A stretch of DNA of 64,000 bases from Rhodocyclaceae bacterium (GTDB lineage: Bacteria > Pseudomonadota > Gammaproteobacteria > Burkholderiales > Rhodocyclaceae), in the NCBI GenBank assembly GCA_019455325.1, contig JACFMQ010000007.1, forward strand, positions 62,001 through 126,000, read 5' to 3'. The notes under the pieces are model-generated. The model saw only the letters and a list, made by a program, of their open reading frames with translations, searched no databases and had not been told where the DNA came from. Positions 36,082 through 45,848 of the stretch are shown in pieces. Both the position numbers and the translations under genes were made by a program. Position 1 is the first letter of the stretch; every line of letters starts with the position of its first letter.

Positions 36082-36945
36082 CTATTCTTCGTCTTTCGGG
36101 GCAGGCAGCGTTCCCGACTGCCGGACGAGCTTCTTTTCCTCGGCCTTGACTCGCCGTTCCAGCTTCTTGATGTCTTCTTCCGGCGGCAGCCGTTCCGGCT
36201 TGATGCCACGCTGGCCGAGCATGTCGCGCACGCTTTCGTTGTTCTGCACATGCTCGCGGGCGATGGCAGACTCTCCCTGCAAGTCGTCCTGACTGACGTT
36301 GTGATTGGTGATTTCGGTTGCCAGATTCTTGGCGGCAATGGTCAGGGTGGGCAGAAAGTCGGCCAGGGGACGGGCCTTGGCAATGCCGAAACGCTCTTTC
36401 ATCGCCTGTGTGCCATGCCCGCCGAAAAGCGCCGCATCCCCTTTGGAGCGAATACGTCCGAATCCGGCGTCGTCGACGCCGCGTTCGTAAATGTTCTGGG
36501 AAAGCGTCTTTTCCGATTCGCGCAGGCGTTCGCGGGCATCCAGCCGGGCTTGCAGGCGCATGCGATCTTCGATCAGCTCCTGCTTGCGCGTCTGGATGGC
36601 GAAGTAGCTTTGGGCAAAAGCGATGGGCTCCTTGCGCGGGTCGCCGTTCTGGGCGATGAGGTAACAGGCGTAGCGGGTGAGCATGAGATCGTCGATGGGT
36701 CGTTCCGCGCTGCTGCCAAGCTTGACCATTTTCGTGACGCCACGAAAATGGTCATCTATCTTGTAACCCGTTGTTTCGCAAGACTCGATGGCCCGCTTGA
36801 TGGCGCTCTGGAAATTCTCCCAGCGGGCGTACCCGAGGGGCTCCATGAGGTCGCGGGCGAACCAGAATTCGACGCCTTCGTCCGGGGTGCGCTGGCTCAA
36901 GGCATCGAAGTGGTTTTTCAACACTTGAATGGCTCCGGATTGCAT
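36082..36945 (-). CDS. dinD: DNA-damage-inducible protein D
   Basis: 287-residue DinD-family protein (E. coli 274), an SOS-linked protein reported to act on RecA filaments. Clear family features: FWFARDLMEPLGYARWENFQ near the start (a Bro-N/antirepressor-like module), MLTRYACYLIAQNGDPRKEPIAFAQSYFAIQTRKQE, then MKERFGI and the charged C-terminus. AAAGGAG lies 5 nt before the ATG. Codon usage is visibly less GC-rich than in the neighbours. No LexA-type CTGT-N8-ACAG is seen upstream. Flanked by 19-bp direct repeats, which supports lateral gain. Confidence 0.93.
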   Translation of the reverse strand: MQSGAIQVLKNHFDALSQRTPDEGVEFWFARDLMEPLGYARWENFQSAIKRAIESCETTGYKIDDHFRGVTKMVKLGSSAERPIDDLMLTRYACYLIAQNGDPRKEPIAFAQSYFAIQTRKQELIEDRMRLQARLDARERLRESEKTLSQNIYERGVDDAGFGRIRSKGDAALFGGHGTQAMKERFGIAKARPLADFLPTLTIAAKNLATEITNHNVSQDDLQGESAIAREHVQNNESVRDMLGQRGIKPERLPPEEDIKKLERRVKAEEKKLVRQSGTLPAPKDEE

Positions 36946-37048
36946 GGTGCTCCTTTGTCTCTATTCGGCGGTTTGCGGTTTTAACGTAAGCGACGATGAT
37001 AAATGAATGAACGGCAGGCTTGCATGCCTGTGTTCTAGCCGATGAGTG

Positions 37049-37067
37049 GTCCGTTCAGACCGGCGTC
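37049..37067 (+). repeat. 19-bp direct repeat, right copy
   Basis: GTCCGTTCAGACCGGCGTC, one mismatch to the copy at 35785-35803. The two enclose 1.25 kb containing only dinD. The rest of 36946-37239 has a 7-bp inverted repeat (37146-37164, CGATTGT/ACAATCG) and no gene. Confidence 0.7.
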
Positions 37068-37239
37068 ACTCGGCGGCGGCAGCGGGTGCGTTCCAGAATT
37101 CAGGTCCGAGGCGATGGCATGGCTCATTCGCTCCATGATAGGGAACGATTGTTGGCGACAATCGCTTCGGGAACAAGGCCGCCGCGTCGTTCCCGGCGCC
37201 GCCGGCCGCGGCGCGTGCTTCGCTCGCCCTGGGGTGAGG

Positions 37240-37286
37240 GCACTATATATAGTGGTTTTTTCCTTTGCACATACTACCTGTTGTGT
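37240..37286 (+). promoter_or_regulatory. Pair of NrdR boxes
   Basis: CACTATATATAGTG (37241-37254) fits the NrdR core CACWATATATWGTG exactly. A second degenerate box, ATACTACCTGTTGTGT (37271-37286), matches 11 of 16 consensus positions with centres 31 bp apart, the three-helical-turn spacing usual for paired NrdR boxes. They lie just upstream of the -35. NrdR would repress the nrd operon when dATP is high. Confidence 0.85.
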
Positions 37287-37294
37287 TCTTTCGC

Positions 37295-37324
37295 TTGACA
37301 GCGCAAAACGGCGTGAACTAGACT
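37295..37324 (+). promoter_or_regulatory. Sigma-70-type promoter of the nrd operon
   Basis: TTGACA (37295-37300), 18-bp spacer, TAGACT (37319-37324). Predicted start near 37331, exactly where the riboswitch begins. Confidence 0.7.
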
Positions 37325-37331
37325 GAGCGCC

Positions 37332-37507
37332 GTCGAAGGTTCCCCGAAGGGGAACAATAGGGAATCCGGTGCCAGGTCGCAGACCTCAACCCGGAACTGC
37401 CCCCGCAACTGTAATCGGCAAGCGCTGCGCCGACACGTGCCACTGGATTTCTTCCGGGAAGGCAGGCGAAGCGCGTCGAGCCGAGAGTCAGGAGACCTGC
37501 CTTCGAC
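37332..37507 (+). promoter_or_regulatory. Cobalamin (B12) riboswitch
   Basis: Clear adenosylcobalamin-type aptamer. P1 is a perfect 8-bp stem, GTCGAAGG (37332-37339) with CCTTCGAC (37500-37507). Conserved parts in order: GGGAATCCGGTG, the CCCCCGCAACTGTAA core, the B12 box GCCACTG (37439-37445), and the closing GAGTCAGGAGACCTGCC. It controls the ribonucleotide reductase genes downstream, presumably switching them off when B12 is plentiful. Confidence 0.97.
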
Positions 37508-37756
37508 ACTTCCTTAATCCAGTTTTGGGGCGGGGTGTCCCCAACGTGAGGTCGAGCATGAGTCTTCCGTCTGCCGCCGCTCGCGCACCGGTCCTTGGGC
37601 CGCTGCGGTCCGTCCCCGCCCGTTTTGGCGGAGACGGTCGATGCCGGCGCAACCAGCTTCCTTCCTGAACGGCGAATCAGCGTTTGTACCCGTGCGCGCC
37701 CGTCGCGGCCGCGCGGCCGTCCCGCATTCCGATTTCCCCAACTGAAGGATAAATAA
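37508..37756 (+). promoter_or_regulatory. nrd leader / riboswitch expression platform
   Basis: A 249-base leader between aptamer and nrdA. It holds a stable imperfect stem near 37608-37640 (GTCCGTCCCCGCC opposite GGCGGAGACGGTC, loop CGTTTT) with no U-run after it. A 36-codon frame at 37558-37668 has no ribosome site. The nrdA ribosome site GAAGGA lies just before the ATG. How B12 binding is transmitted (Rho, stem occlusion) cannot be told by eye. Confidence 0.5.
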
Positions 37757-40519
37757 ATGGATCGAGACAGGACCGATTTCTCCGTCGCCGGGCTGCAGGT
37801 GATCCGCCGCAACGGCAGCGTTGCGGCCTTCGACAGCGGCAAGATCGCGCTGGCGATGAGCAAGGCGTTCATCGCCGTCGAGGGCGCGCACGGTGGTGTA
37901 CAGGTGCCGCCGTCCGGCCGCATCCGCGAGCAGGTGGCGCGGCTCACCGAGACCGTGGTGGCGGCGCTGCTGCGCCGGCTGCCGGCCGGCGGCACGGTGC
38001 ACATCGAGGCCATCCAGGACCAGGTCGAGCTGGCGCTGATGCGCGCCGGCGAGCAGGACGTGGCGCGCGCCTACGTGCTCTACCGCGAGAAGCGCGCCGC
38101 CGAGCGGGCGGCGACCGAGGTGGCGCCGGCGCCGCTCCTGCACGTCGTCGACGGCGGCGTGCGCCGGCCGCTCGAACGCGCCGCGCTCGACGCATTGGCC
38201 GCCGAGGCGTGCGTCGGGATCGGTGAGGCGGTGTCGCCGGCACCGGTCGTCGAGCAGGCGCTGCGCGACGTCTACGACGGCATCGAATACGCCGAGGTCG
38301 AGCGCGCGCTGGTGCTCGCCGCGCGCAACCTGATCGAGCGCGATCCGGGCTACGACCGGGTGACGGCGCGGCTGCAGCTGCACGCGCTGCGCCGCGAGGT
38401 GCTGGGCGAAGCGGTGTCGCAGGCGGCGATGGGCGAGCGCTACGGCGCTTACCTGCCCGAGTTCGTGCGCATCGGCATCAATGCCGGCCGCCTCGACCCG
38501 CGGCTGGCCGACTTCGACCTGGCGCGGCTCGCCGCCGCGCTCGACGCCGGCCGCGACCTGCAGTTCCGCTACCTCGGCCTGCAGACGCTCTGCGACCGCT
38601 ATTTCCTGCACGTCGACGGCCGCCGCATCGAGCTGCCGCAGGTCTTCTTCATGCGCGTGGCCATGGGCCTGGCGATCAACGAGATCGACCGCGAGGCACG
38701 CGCCATCGAGTTCTACGACCTGCTCTCGCGCTTCGACTTCATGAGCTCGACGCCGACGCTGTTCAACGCCGGCACGCCGCATCCGCAGCTCTCGTCGTGC
38801 TACCTGACGACGGTGCCGGACGACCTTGACGGCATCTTCTCGGCGGTCCGCGAGAACGCGCTGCTGCAGAAGTACGCCGGCGGCCTCGGCAACGACTGGA
38901 CGCCGGTGCGCGCTCTCGGCGCGCACATCCGCGGCACCAACGGCAGCAGCCAGGGCGTGATCCCCTTCCTCAAGGTGGTGAACGACACGGCCGTGGCGGT
39001 TAACCAGGGCGGCAAGCGCAAGGGCGCGGTCTGCGCCTACCTCGAAACCTGGCACCTCGACATCGAGGAGTTCCTCGACCTGCGCAAGAACACCGGCGAC
39101 GACCGCCGCCGCACGCACGACATGAACACCGCGCACTGGGTGCCCGATCTCTTCATGCAGTACGTGATCGAGGACGGCGAGTGGACGCTGTTCTCGCCGT
39201 CCGACGTGCCCGACCTGCACGACAAGGTCGGCCGCGCCTTCGAGGACGCCTACCTGCGCCACGTGGAGCGGGCCGAGCGCGGCGAGATCCGCCTGTTCAA
39301 GAAGCTGCCGGCGCGCCAGCTCTGGCGGAAGATGCTGACCATGCTGTTCGAGACCGGGCATCCGTGGATCGCCTTCAAGGATGCCTGCAACCTGCGCTCG
39401 CCGCAGCGGCACGCCGGCGTCGTGCACAGCTCGAACCTGTGCACCGAGATCACGCTGAACACCTCGGACGAGGAGACGGCGGTGTGCAACCTCGGCTCGG
39501 TGAACCTGCCGGCGCACCTCCGCGCGGACGGCACGCTCGACCACGACAAGCTGCGACGCACGGTGGCCACGGCCATGCGCATGCTCGACAACGTCGTCGA
39601 CATCAACTACTACGCGGTCGGCAAGGCGCGCAACGCCAACCTGCGGCACCGGCCTGTCGGGCTCGGCATCATGGGTTTCCAGGACTGCCTGCACCGGCTC
39701 GGCATTGCCTATGCGTCAGAAGCCGCCGTCGACTTCGCCGACCGCTCGATGGAGGCCGTCGCCTACCACGCCTACGAGGCGTCCAGCCGGCTGGCCGAGG
39801 AGCGCGGCGTCTATTCGAGCTACCGCGGCAGCCTGTGGCAGCGCGGTATCCTGCCGCCCGACTCGATCGACCTGCTTTCCGCCGAGCGCGCGACGCCGGT
39901 CGAGGTGGACCGCTCGTCCACCCTCGACTGGGCCGCGCTGCGGGAGCGCATCGCGGCCCACGGCATGCGCAACTCGAACTGCCTGGCGATCGCGCCGACG
40001 GCGACCATCGCCAACATCGTCGGCGTCTCGGCGAGCATCGAGCCGGCCTACCAGAACCTGTACGTGAAATCGAACCTCTCCGGCGAGTTCACGATGGTCG
40101 GCGAGGCGCTGGTCGCCGACCTCAAGGCGCTCGGTCTGTGGGACGAGGTGATGATCGCCGACCTCAAGTACTACCACGGCTCGCTGGCGAAGATCGAACG
40201 CGTGCCGGCCGAGCTGAAGGCGCGCTACGCGACCGCCTTCGAGATCGACCCGACCTGGCTGGTCGAGGCGGCGGCGCGGCGCCAGAAGTGGATCGACCAG
40301 GCGCAGTCGCTCAACCTCTACGTCGCCGGCGCCTCCGGCCGCCAGCTCGACGCGCTCTACCAGCTCGCCTGGCGGCGCGGACTGAAAACCACCTACTACC
40401 TGCGCTCGCTCGGCGCCACCGGCATGGAGGTCGGCGACGGCGAACGCGTCGCCGCGCCGCCCGCCGAGGAGCCGCGCTTCTGCGCCATCGACGACCCTGA
40501 ATGTGAGGCTTGCCAATGA
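37757..40519 (+). CDS. nrdA: Class Ia ribonucleotide reductase alpha chain
   Basis: 920-residue catalytic subunit reducing ribonucleoside diphosphates with NrdB. An ATP-cone lies at residues 12-100 (VIRRNGSVAAFDSGKIALAM). Active site: Cys348 (SSCYL) and Cys577 redox pair, Asn560-Cys562-Glu564 (NLCTE), Tyr880-Tyr881 radical path (TTYYLR), and C-terminal CEACQ shuttle cysteines (916, 919). It is longer than E. coli NrdA (761), largely through the N-terminal region. First gene of the operon; stop overlaps nrdD by 4 bp. Confidence 0.95.
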   Translation: MDRDRTDFSVAGLQVIRRNGSVAAFDSGKIALAMSKAFIAVEGAHGGVQVPPSGRIREQVARLTETVVAALLRRLPAGGTVHIEAIQDQVELALMRAGEQDVARAYVLYREKRAAERAATEVAPAPLLHVVDGGVRRPLERAALDALAAEACVGIGEAVSPAPVVEQALRDVYDGIEYAEVERALVLAARNLIERDPGYDRVTARLQLHALRREVLGEAVSQAAMGERYGAYLPEFVRIGINAGRLDPRLADFDLARLAAALDAGRDLQFRYLGLQTLCDRYFLHVDGRRIELPQVFFMRVAMGLAINEIDREARAIEFYDLLSRFDFMSSTPTLFNAGTPHPQLSSCYLTTVPDDLDGIFSAVRENALLQKYAGGLGNDWTPVRALGAHIRGTNGSSQGVIPFLKVVNDTAVAVNQGGKRKGAVCAYLETWHLDIEEFLDLRKNTGDDRRRTHDMNTAHWVPDLFMQYVIEDGEWTLFSPSDVPDLHDKVGRAFEDAYLRHVERAERGEIRLFKKLPARQLWRKMLTMLFETGHPWIAFKDACNLRSPQRHAGVVHSSNLCTEITLNTSDEETAVCNLGSVNLPAHLRADGTLDHDKLRRTVATAMRMLDNVVDINYYAVGKARNANLRHRPVGLGIMGFQDCLHRLGIAYASEAAVDFADRSMEAVAYHAYEASSRLAEERGVYSSYRGSLWQRGILPPDSIDLLSAERATPVEVDRSSTLDWAALRERIAAHGMRNSNCLAIAPTATIANIVGVSASIEPAYQNLYVKSNLSGEFTMVGEALVADLKALGLWDEVMIADLKYYHGSLAKIERVPAELKARYATAFEIDPTWLVEAAARRQKWIDQAQSLNLYVAGASGRQLDALYQLAWRRGLKTTYYLRSLGATGMEVGDGERVAAPPAEEPRFCAIDDPECEACQ

Positions 40520-42558
40520 ACGTCACTGAAACGAAATCCCCCCTCGGCGCCGCCCAGTCGCCGGCGCTGCCCGCCCGCATCGTCCGCCGCGACGGCGCCG
40601 ACGCGCCCTTCGAGCCGGCGCGCATCGCCTCGGCGCTGGCGCGCGCCGGCGCCGCCAGCGGCGAGTTCGACGCGGACGAGGCGCAGCTCCTGACCGCGCG
40701 CGTGCTCAAGTTCATCCGCCACCGCTACGGCGCCTCGTCGCCGACGGTCGAGCAGGTGCAGGACATCGTCGAGCAGACGCTGGTCGACGCCAACCACCTC
40801 GCCACCTTCCGCGCCTACGTCGCCTACCGCGACCAGCACCGCCGGCTGCGCGAGGACCGCCGCACCCTGGTCGACGTCGGCTCCGCCATCGACGAGTACG
40901 TCGACCGCGCCGACTGGCGCGTGCGCGCCAACGCCAACCAGGGCTATTCGCTCGGCGGGCTGATCCTCAACGTCTCCGGCAAGGTGGTCGCCAACTACTG
41001 GCTGTCGCACGTCTATCCGCCGGAGATCGGCCAGGCGCACCGCGACGCCGACGTTCACATCCACGACCTCGACATGCTCTCCGGCTACTGCGCCGGCTGG
41101 TCGCTGCGCCAGTTGCTGTTCGAGGGCTTCAACGGCGTGCCCGGCAAGCCCGAGGCCGATCCGCCGAAGCATTTTTCGAGCGCGCTCGGCCAGATGGTGA
41201 ACTTCCTCGGCACGCTGCAGAACGAGTGGGCCGGCGCGCAGGCGTTCAGCTCCTTCGACACCTACCTGGCGCCCTTCGTGAAGAAGGACGGGCTTTCCTT
41301 CGACCAGGTGCGCCAGGGCATGCAGGAGTTCATCTACAACCTCAACGTGCCCTCGCGCTGGGGCACGCAGACGCCCTTTACCAACCTCACCTTCGACTGG
41401 GTCTGCCCGGAAGACCTGCGCGAGCAGGTGCCGGTGATCGGCGGCGTCGAGATGCCCTTCGCCTACGGCGATCTGCAGGCCGAGATGGACCTGATCAACC
41501 GCGCCTACATTGAGGTGATGAGCGCCGGCGACCGGCGCGGCCGCGCCTTCACCTTCCCGATCCCGACCTACAACGTCACGCACGACTTCCCGTGGGAGTC
41601 GGAGAACGCCGAGCGCCTGTTCGCCATGACCGCCAAGTACGGCCTGCCGTACTTCCAGAACTTCCTCAACTCGGACATGAAGCCGAACCAGATCCGCTCG
41701 ATGTGCTGCCGCCTGCAGCTCGACCTGCGCGAACTCCTGAAGCGCGGCAACGGCCTGTTCGGCTCGGCCGAGCAGACCGGCTCGATCGGCGTCGTGACGA
41801 TCAACTGCGCGCGCCTCGGCTTCCTGCACGCCGGCGACGAGGCGGCGCTGATGGCCCGCATCGACCGCCTCGCCGACATGGCGAAGGAGAGCCTGGAGAT
41901 CAAGCGCAAGGTCGTGCAGCGGCTGATGGACGACGGCCTTTTTCCGTACACCAAGCGCTACCTCGGCACGCTGCGCAACCATTTCTCGACCATCGGCGTG
42001 AACGGCCTGAACGAGATGGTGCGGAACTTCACCGGCGGCGCCGCCGACATCACGCACCCGGAAGGGCACGCACTGGCGCTCGCCGTGCTCGACCGCCTGC
42101 GCGACAAGATGCGCAATTATCAGGAAGAGACCGGCAACCTCTACAACCTGGAGGCGACGCCGGCCGAGGGCACCACCTACCGCTTCGCCAAGGAGGACAG
42201 GAAGCGCTGGCCCGGCATCCTGCAGGCGGGCACGACGGAGAAGCCCTACTACACCAACTCCTCGCAGTTGCCGGTCGGCTTCACCGACGACCCGTTCGAG
42301 GCGCTGCTGCGCCAGGACGAACTGCAGACGCGCTACACCGGCGGCACCGTGCTGCATCTCTACATGCGCGAACGCATCTCGACGCCGGCCGCCTGCCGGC
42401 AACTGGTGCGCACGGCGCTTTCCCGCTTCCGCCTGCCGTACATCACGATCACGCCGACCTTCTCGATCTGCCCGAAGCACGGCTACCTCGCCGGCGAGCA
42501 CGAGTTCTGCCCGAAGTGCGACGAAGAGATTCTCGCCCGGCGCGCGGCCGCACACTGA
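40516..42558 (+). CDS. nrdD: Class III anaerobic ribonucleotide reductase, catalytic chain without glycyl-radical tail
   Basis: 680-residue oxygen-sensitive reductase for strictly anaerobic dNTP synthesis. N-terminal ATP-cone (IVRRDGADAPFEPARIASALARAG), NrdD core (ANANQGYSLGGLILNVSGKVVANYWL, DVHIHDLDMLSGYCAGWSL, RSMCCRLQLD). It ends in a zinc-type knuckle, Cys652, His655, Cys665, Cys668. The expected C-terminal glycyl-radical segment (RVxGY...FNxGK) is missing and appears as the separate next ORF. ATGA overlap with nrdA. Confidence 0.95.
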   Translation: MNVTETKSPLGAAQSPALPARIVRRDGADAPFEPARIASALARAGAASGEFDADEAQLLTARVLKFIRHRYGASSPTVEQVQDIVEQTLVDANHLATFRAYVAYRDQHRRLREDRRTLVDVGSAIDEYVDRADWRVRANANQGYSLGGLILNVSGKVVANYWLSHVYPPEIGQAHRDADVHIHDLDMLSGYCAGWSLRQLLFEGFNGVPGKPEADPPKHFSSALGQMVNFLGTLQNEWAGAQAFSSFDTYLAPFVKKDGLSFDQVRQGMQEFIYNLNVPSRWGTQTPFTNLTFDWVCPEDLREQVPVIGGVEMPFAYGDLQAEMDLINRAYIEVMSAGDRRGRAFTFPIPTYNVTHDFPWESENAERLFAMTAKYGLPYFQNFLNSDMKPNQIRSMCCRLQLDLRELLKRGNGLFGSAEQTGSIGVVTINCARLGFLHAGDEAALMARIDRLADMAKESLEIKRKVVQRLMDDGLFPYTKRYLGTLRNHFSTIGVNGLNEMVRNFTGGAADITHPEGHALALAVLDRLRDKMRNYQEETGNLYNLEATPAEGTTYRFAKEDRKRWPGILQAGTTEKPYYTNSSQLPVGFTDDPFEALLRQDELQTRYTGGTVLHLYMRERISTPAACRQLVRTALSRFRLPYITITPTFSICPKHGYLAGEHEFCPKCDEEILARRAAAH

Positions 42559-42587
42559 TTTTTTCACCGACCAAGAAAGGAAACGCC

Positions 42588-42761
42588 ATGTCCGAAAAGC
42601 ACCGCTCCCCCGACCTGCCGGAACACGAACGTCAGCGCTGCGAAGTGTGGACGCGCGTCATGGGCTACCACCGGCCCGTGTCCGAGTTCAACCCCGGCAA
42701 GCAGGGCGAGCACGGCGAGCGCCGGCACTTCGTTGAACCCTGCCAGGCTGTGCATGCCTGA
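42588..42761 (+). CDS. Detached glycyl-radical domain of NrdD
   Basis: 57-residue protein carrying CEVWTRVMGYHRPVSEFN and GKQGEHGERR, which align with the glycyl-radical end of NrdD (RVCGY, then FNAGKQEEVKRR in E. coli). The glycine of RVMGY would be the radical site installed by NrdG. It has its own ribosome site (AAAGGAAA) 29 bp after the nrdD stop, so it is a separate polypeptide rather than a frameshift. It probably docks on NrdD as YfiD docks on pyruvate formate-lyase. Overlaps nrdG by 8 bp. Confidence 0.85.
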   Translation: MSEKHRSPDLPEHERQRCEVWTRVMGYHRPVSEFNPGKQGEHGERRHFVEPCQAVHA

Positions 42762-43359
42762 ACCCGTGCTGGCGGTGGGCGGCCTGGTGCCGTTTACCAC
42801 CATCGACTTCCCCGGCCGGCTGGCCGCCGTGGTCTTCTGCCAGGGCTGCCCGTGGCGCTGCACCTATTGCCACAACCCGCACCTGCTGCCGCCGGGCGGC
42901 GGCGAGCGGCCGTGGGCCGAGGTGCTGGCCTGGCTGGAAAGCCGGCGCGGCCTGCTCGACGGCGTCGTCTTCAGCGGCGGCGAGCCGCTGCTGCAACGCG
43001 GCCTGCCGGCGGCGCTCGCCGAGGTGCGCGCGCTCGGTTTCGCCACCGCGCTGCATACCGCCGGCATCTATCCGCAGCGGCTCGCCGCCGTGCTGCCGCT
43101 GCTCGACTGGGTCGGCTTCGACGTCAAGGCGCCGTTCGCCGAGTACGCGCGCATCGTCGGCAGCGACGGCGGCGGCGCGGCCCGCGCCGCGCTCGAAACG
43201 CTGCTCGCCTCGGGCGTGGACCACGAGATCCGCCTCACCGTCGCGCCGGAGCTGGACGCGGCCGCGGTCGAGCGCCTGCGCGGCGAACTCGCCGAGCTTG
43301 GAATCATCCGGCTGTCCTTGCAGACGTACCGGCCGCCCGTGGCTGCGATGGCTTCCTGA
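42754..43359 (+). CDS. nrdG: Anaerobic ribonucleotide reductase activating protein (radical SAM)
   Basis: 201-residue radical-SAM activase that uses S-adenosylmethionine and a [4Fe-4S] cluster to place the glycyl radical. Motif CPWRCTYCHNP gives the CxxxCxxC cluster ligands; SGGEPLLQ is the SAM-binding GGE motif. Start ATG 42754 overlaps the small ORF; a TTG at 42733 is less likely. Later residues (VGFDVKAPFAEYARIVG) fit the glycyl-radical-enzyme activase group. Confidence 0.93.
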   Translation: MPEPVLAVGGLVPFTTIDFPGRLAAVVFCQGCPWRCTYCHNPHLLPPGGGERPWAEVLAWLESRRGLLDGVVFSGGEPLLQRGLPAALAEVRALGFATALHTAGIYPQRLAAVLPLLDWVGFDVKAPFAEYARIVGSDGGGAARAALETLLASGVDHEIRLTVAPELDAAAVERLRGELAELGIIRLSLQTYRPPVAAMAS

Positions 43360-43389
43360 TTCCCCCGAAATCCCGCAGAGGAGAGATTC

Positions 43390-44445
43390 ATGACCCCGAC
43401 CCTGAGCTTCGACGAACCGGAAATCGCCACGCCCGCCGCGCTGCGCCCGGTCGACGCCGAGGACAAGCGCGTGGTGAACGGCCACGCCGACATCAACCAG
43501 CTTGCGCCGTTCAAGTACCCGTGGGCCTGGCAGTTCTTCCTGAACGCCAACCGCAACCACTGGACGCCGCTGGAGATCAGCATGGCGCAGGACGTGCACG
43601 ACTACGCGCACCGCCTGACGCCGGCCGAGCGGCACGTGTTCGAGAACGTGCTCGCCTACCTGACCACCTCCGACATCCTCGCCATGCGCAACATCGGCCT
43701 CGCGGTGATGGAGAAGATGAGCGCGCCGGAACTGCAGATCTACCAGGCGCGGCAGGTCTTCGAGGAATCGCTGCACACCTGGACCTACCAGCACTGCATC
43801 GAGACGTTGGGCATCGATCAGCGCGAGATCTACAACCGCTACCGCGTGGTGCCCGAGATCCACGGCAAGATCGCGCTGTCCAACCGGCGCCTGTCGGCGA
43901 TCCTGCGTTCGGACCTCGATCTGACCGACCGCGACACGCTGCACGAATTCGCGCTTTCGTATTTTTTCTTCGCCGCGATCTTCGAGGGCTGCTGGTTCTA
44001 CAACGGCTTCTCGCCGATCTTCGCGCTGCAGCGGCGCGGGCTGATGAAGGGCACGGCCGAGCAGTTGCAGTACATCATGCGCGACGAGGTGATGCACTGC
44101 GCCTTCGGCATCCGCGTCGTGCGCCAGTTGGTCGCCGAGGAGAACCTGCGCCTCGACGAACGCGCCATCGCCGCGCTGTGGGAGGAGTGCGACGCGGCCG
44201 AGGCGGCCTACGCCCGCTACATCCTGCGCGAGCCGATCCTCGGCTACTCGGCCGAGCTGCACGTCGAGCAGTTCCGCCACGTCGCCAATCGGCGCGCGCG
44301 CCAGCTCGGCCTCGCCGAACCCTTCTCCGGCGCGGCGAACGTGCTGCCGTGGCTCGACGAGCAGGTGAATCTCCGGAAGGAGAAGAACTTCTTCGAGACG
44401 CGCGTGACCGAGTACCAGACGGGCGGGGCGCTGACCTGGGATTGA
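43390..44445 (+). CDS. nrdB: Class Ia ribonucleotide reductase beta chain
   Basis: 351-residue ferritin-like subunit that holds the di-iron centre and tyrosyl radical for NrdA. Metal ligands in DILAMRN, EESLHTW, EGCWFYNGF and DEVMHC. The tyrosine seven residues after the EESLH glutamate (HTWTY) occupies the radical position, so this is class Ia rather than the Phe-bearing class Ic. Ribosome site GAGGAGAG. It is separated from its partner nrdA by the class III genes, so one promoter and riboswitch serve both enzymes. Confidence 0.95.
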   Translation: MTPTLSFDEPEIATPAALRPVDAEDKRVVNGHADINQLAPFKYPWAWQFFLNANRNHWTPLEISMAQDVHDYAHRLTPAERHVFENVLAYLTTSDILAMRNIGLAVMEKMSAPELQIYQARQVFEESLHTWTYQHCIETLGIDQREIYNRYRVVPEIHGKIALSNRRLSAILRSDLDLTDRDTLHEFALSYFFFAAIFEGCWFYNGFSPIFALQRRGLMKGTAEQLQYIMRDEVMHCAFGIRVVRQLVAEENLRLDERAIAALWEECDAAEAAYARYILREPILGYSAELHVEQFRHVANRRARQLGLAEPFSGAANVLPWLDEQVNLRKEKNFFETRVTEYQTGGALTWD

Positions 44446-44532
44446 CGGAACCACGCCGCCGTCCGGCCGTCTACCGATTCCCGCCGGCCGCTCCCGGTAT
44501 GATCTAGGTTTGTTGTCGGTCAGAGGCAAGCG

Positions 44533-45828
<1,296 letters not shown>

Positions 45829-45848
45829 GCGGGGACGGCGTTACCCGC

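Noticed and set aside
36946-37048. LexA box for dinD
   Set aside because: No CTGT-N8-ACAG in the upstream region; the near-palindrome CAGGCTTGCATGCCTG at 37015-37030 does not fit the motif.
37558-37668. 36-codon leader peptide after the B12 riboswitch
   Set aside because: No ribosome binding site and no regulatory codon run; likely chance frame in the leader.
40396-42567. Minus-strand open frame opposite nrdD
   Set aside because: Shadow frame; nrdD on the plus strand has all family motifs.
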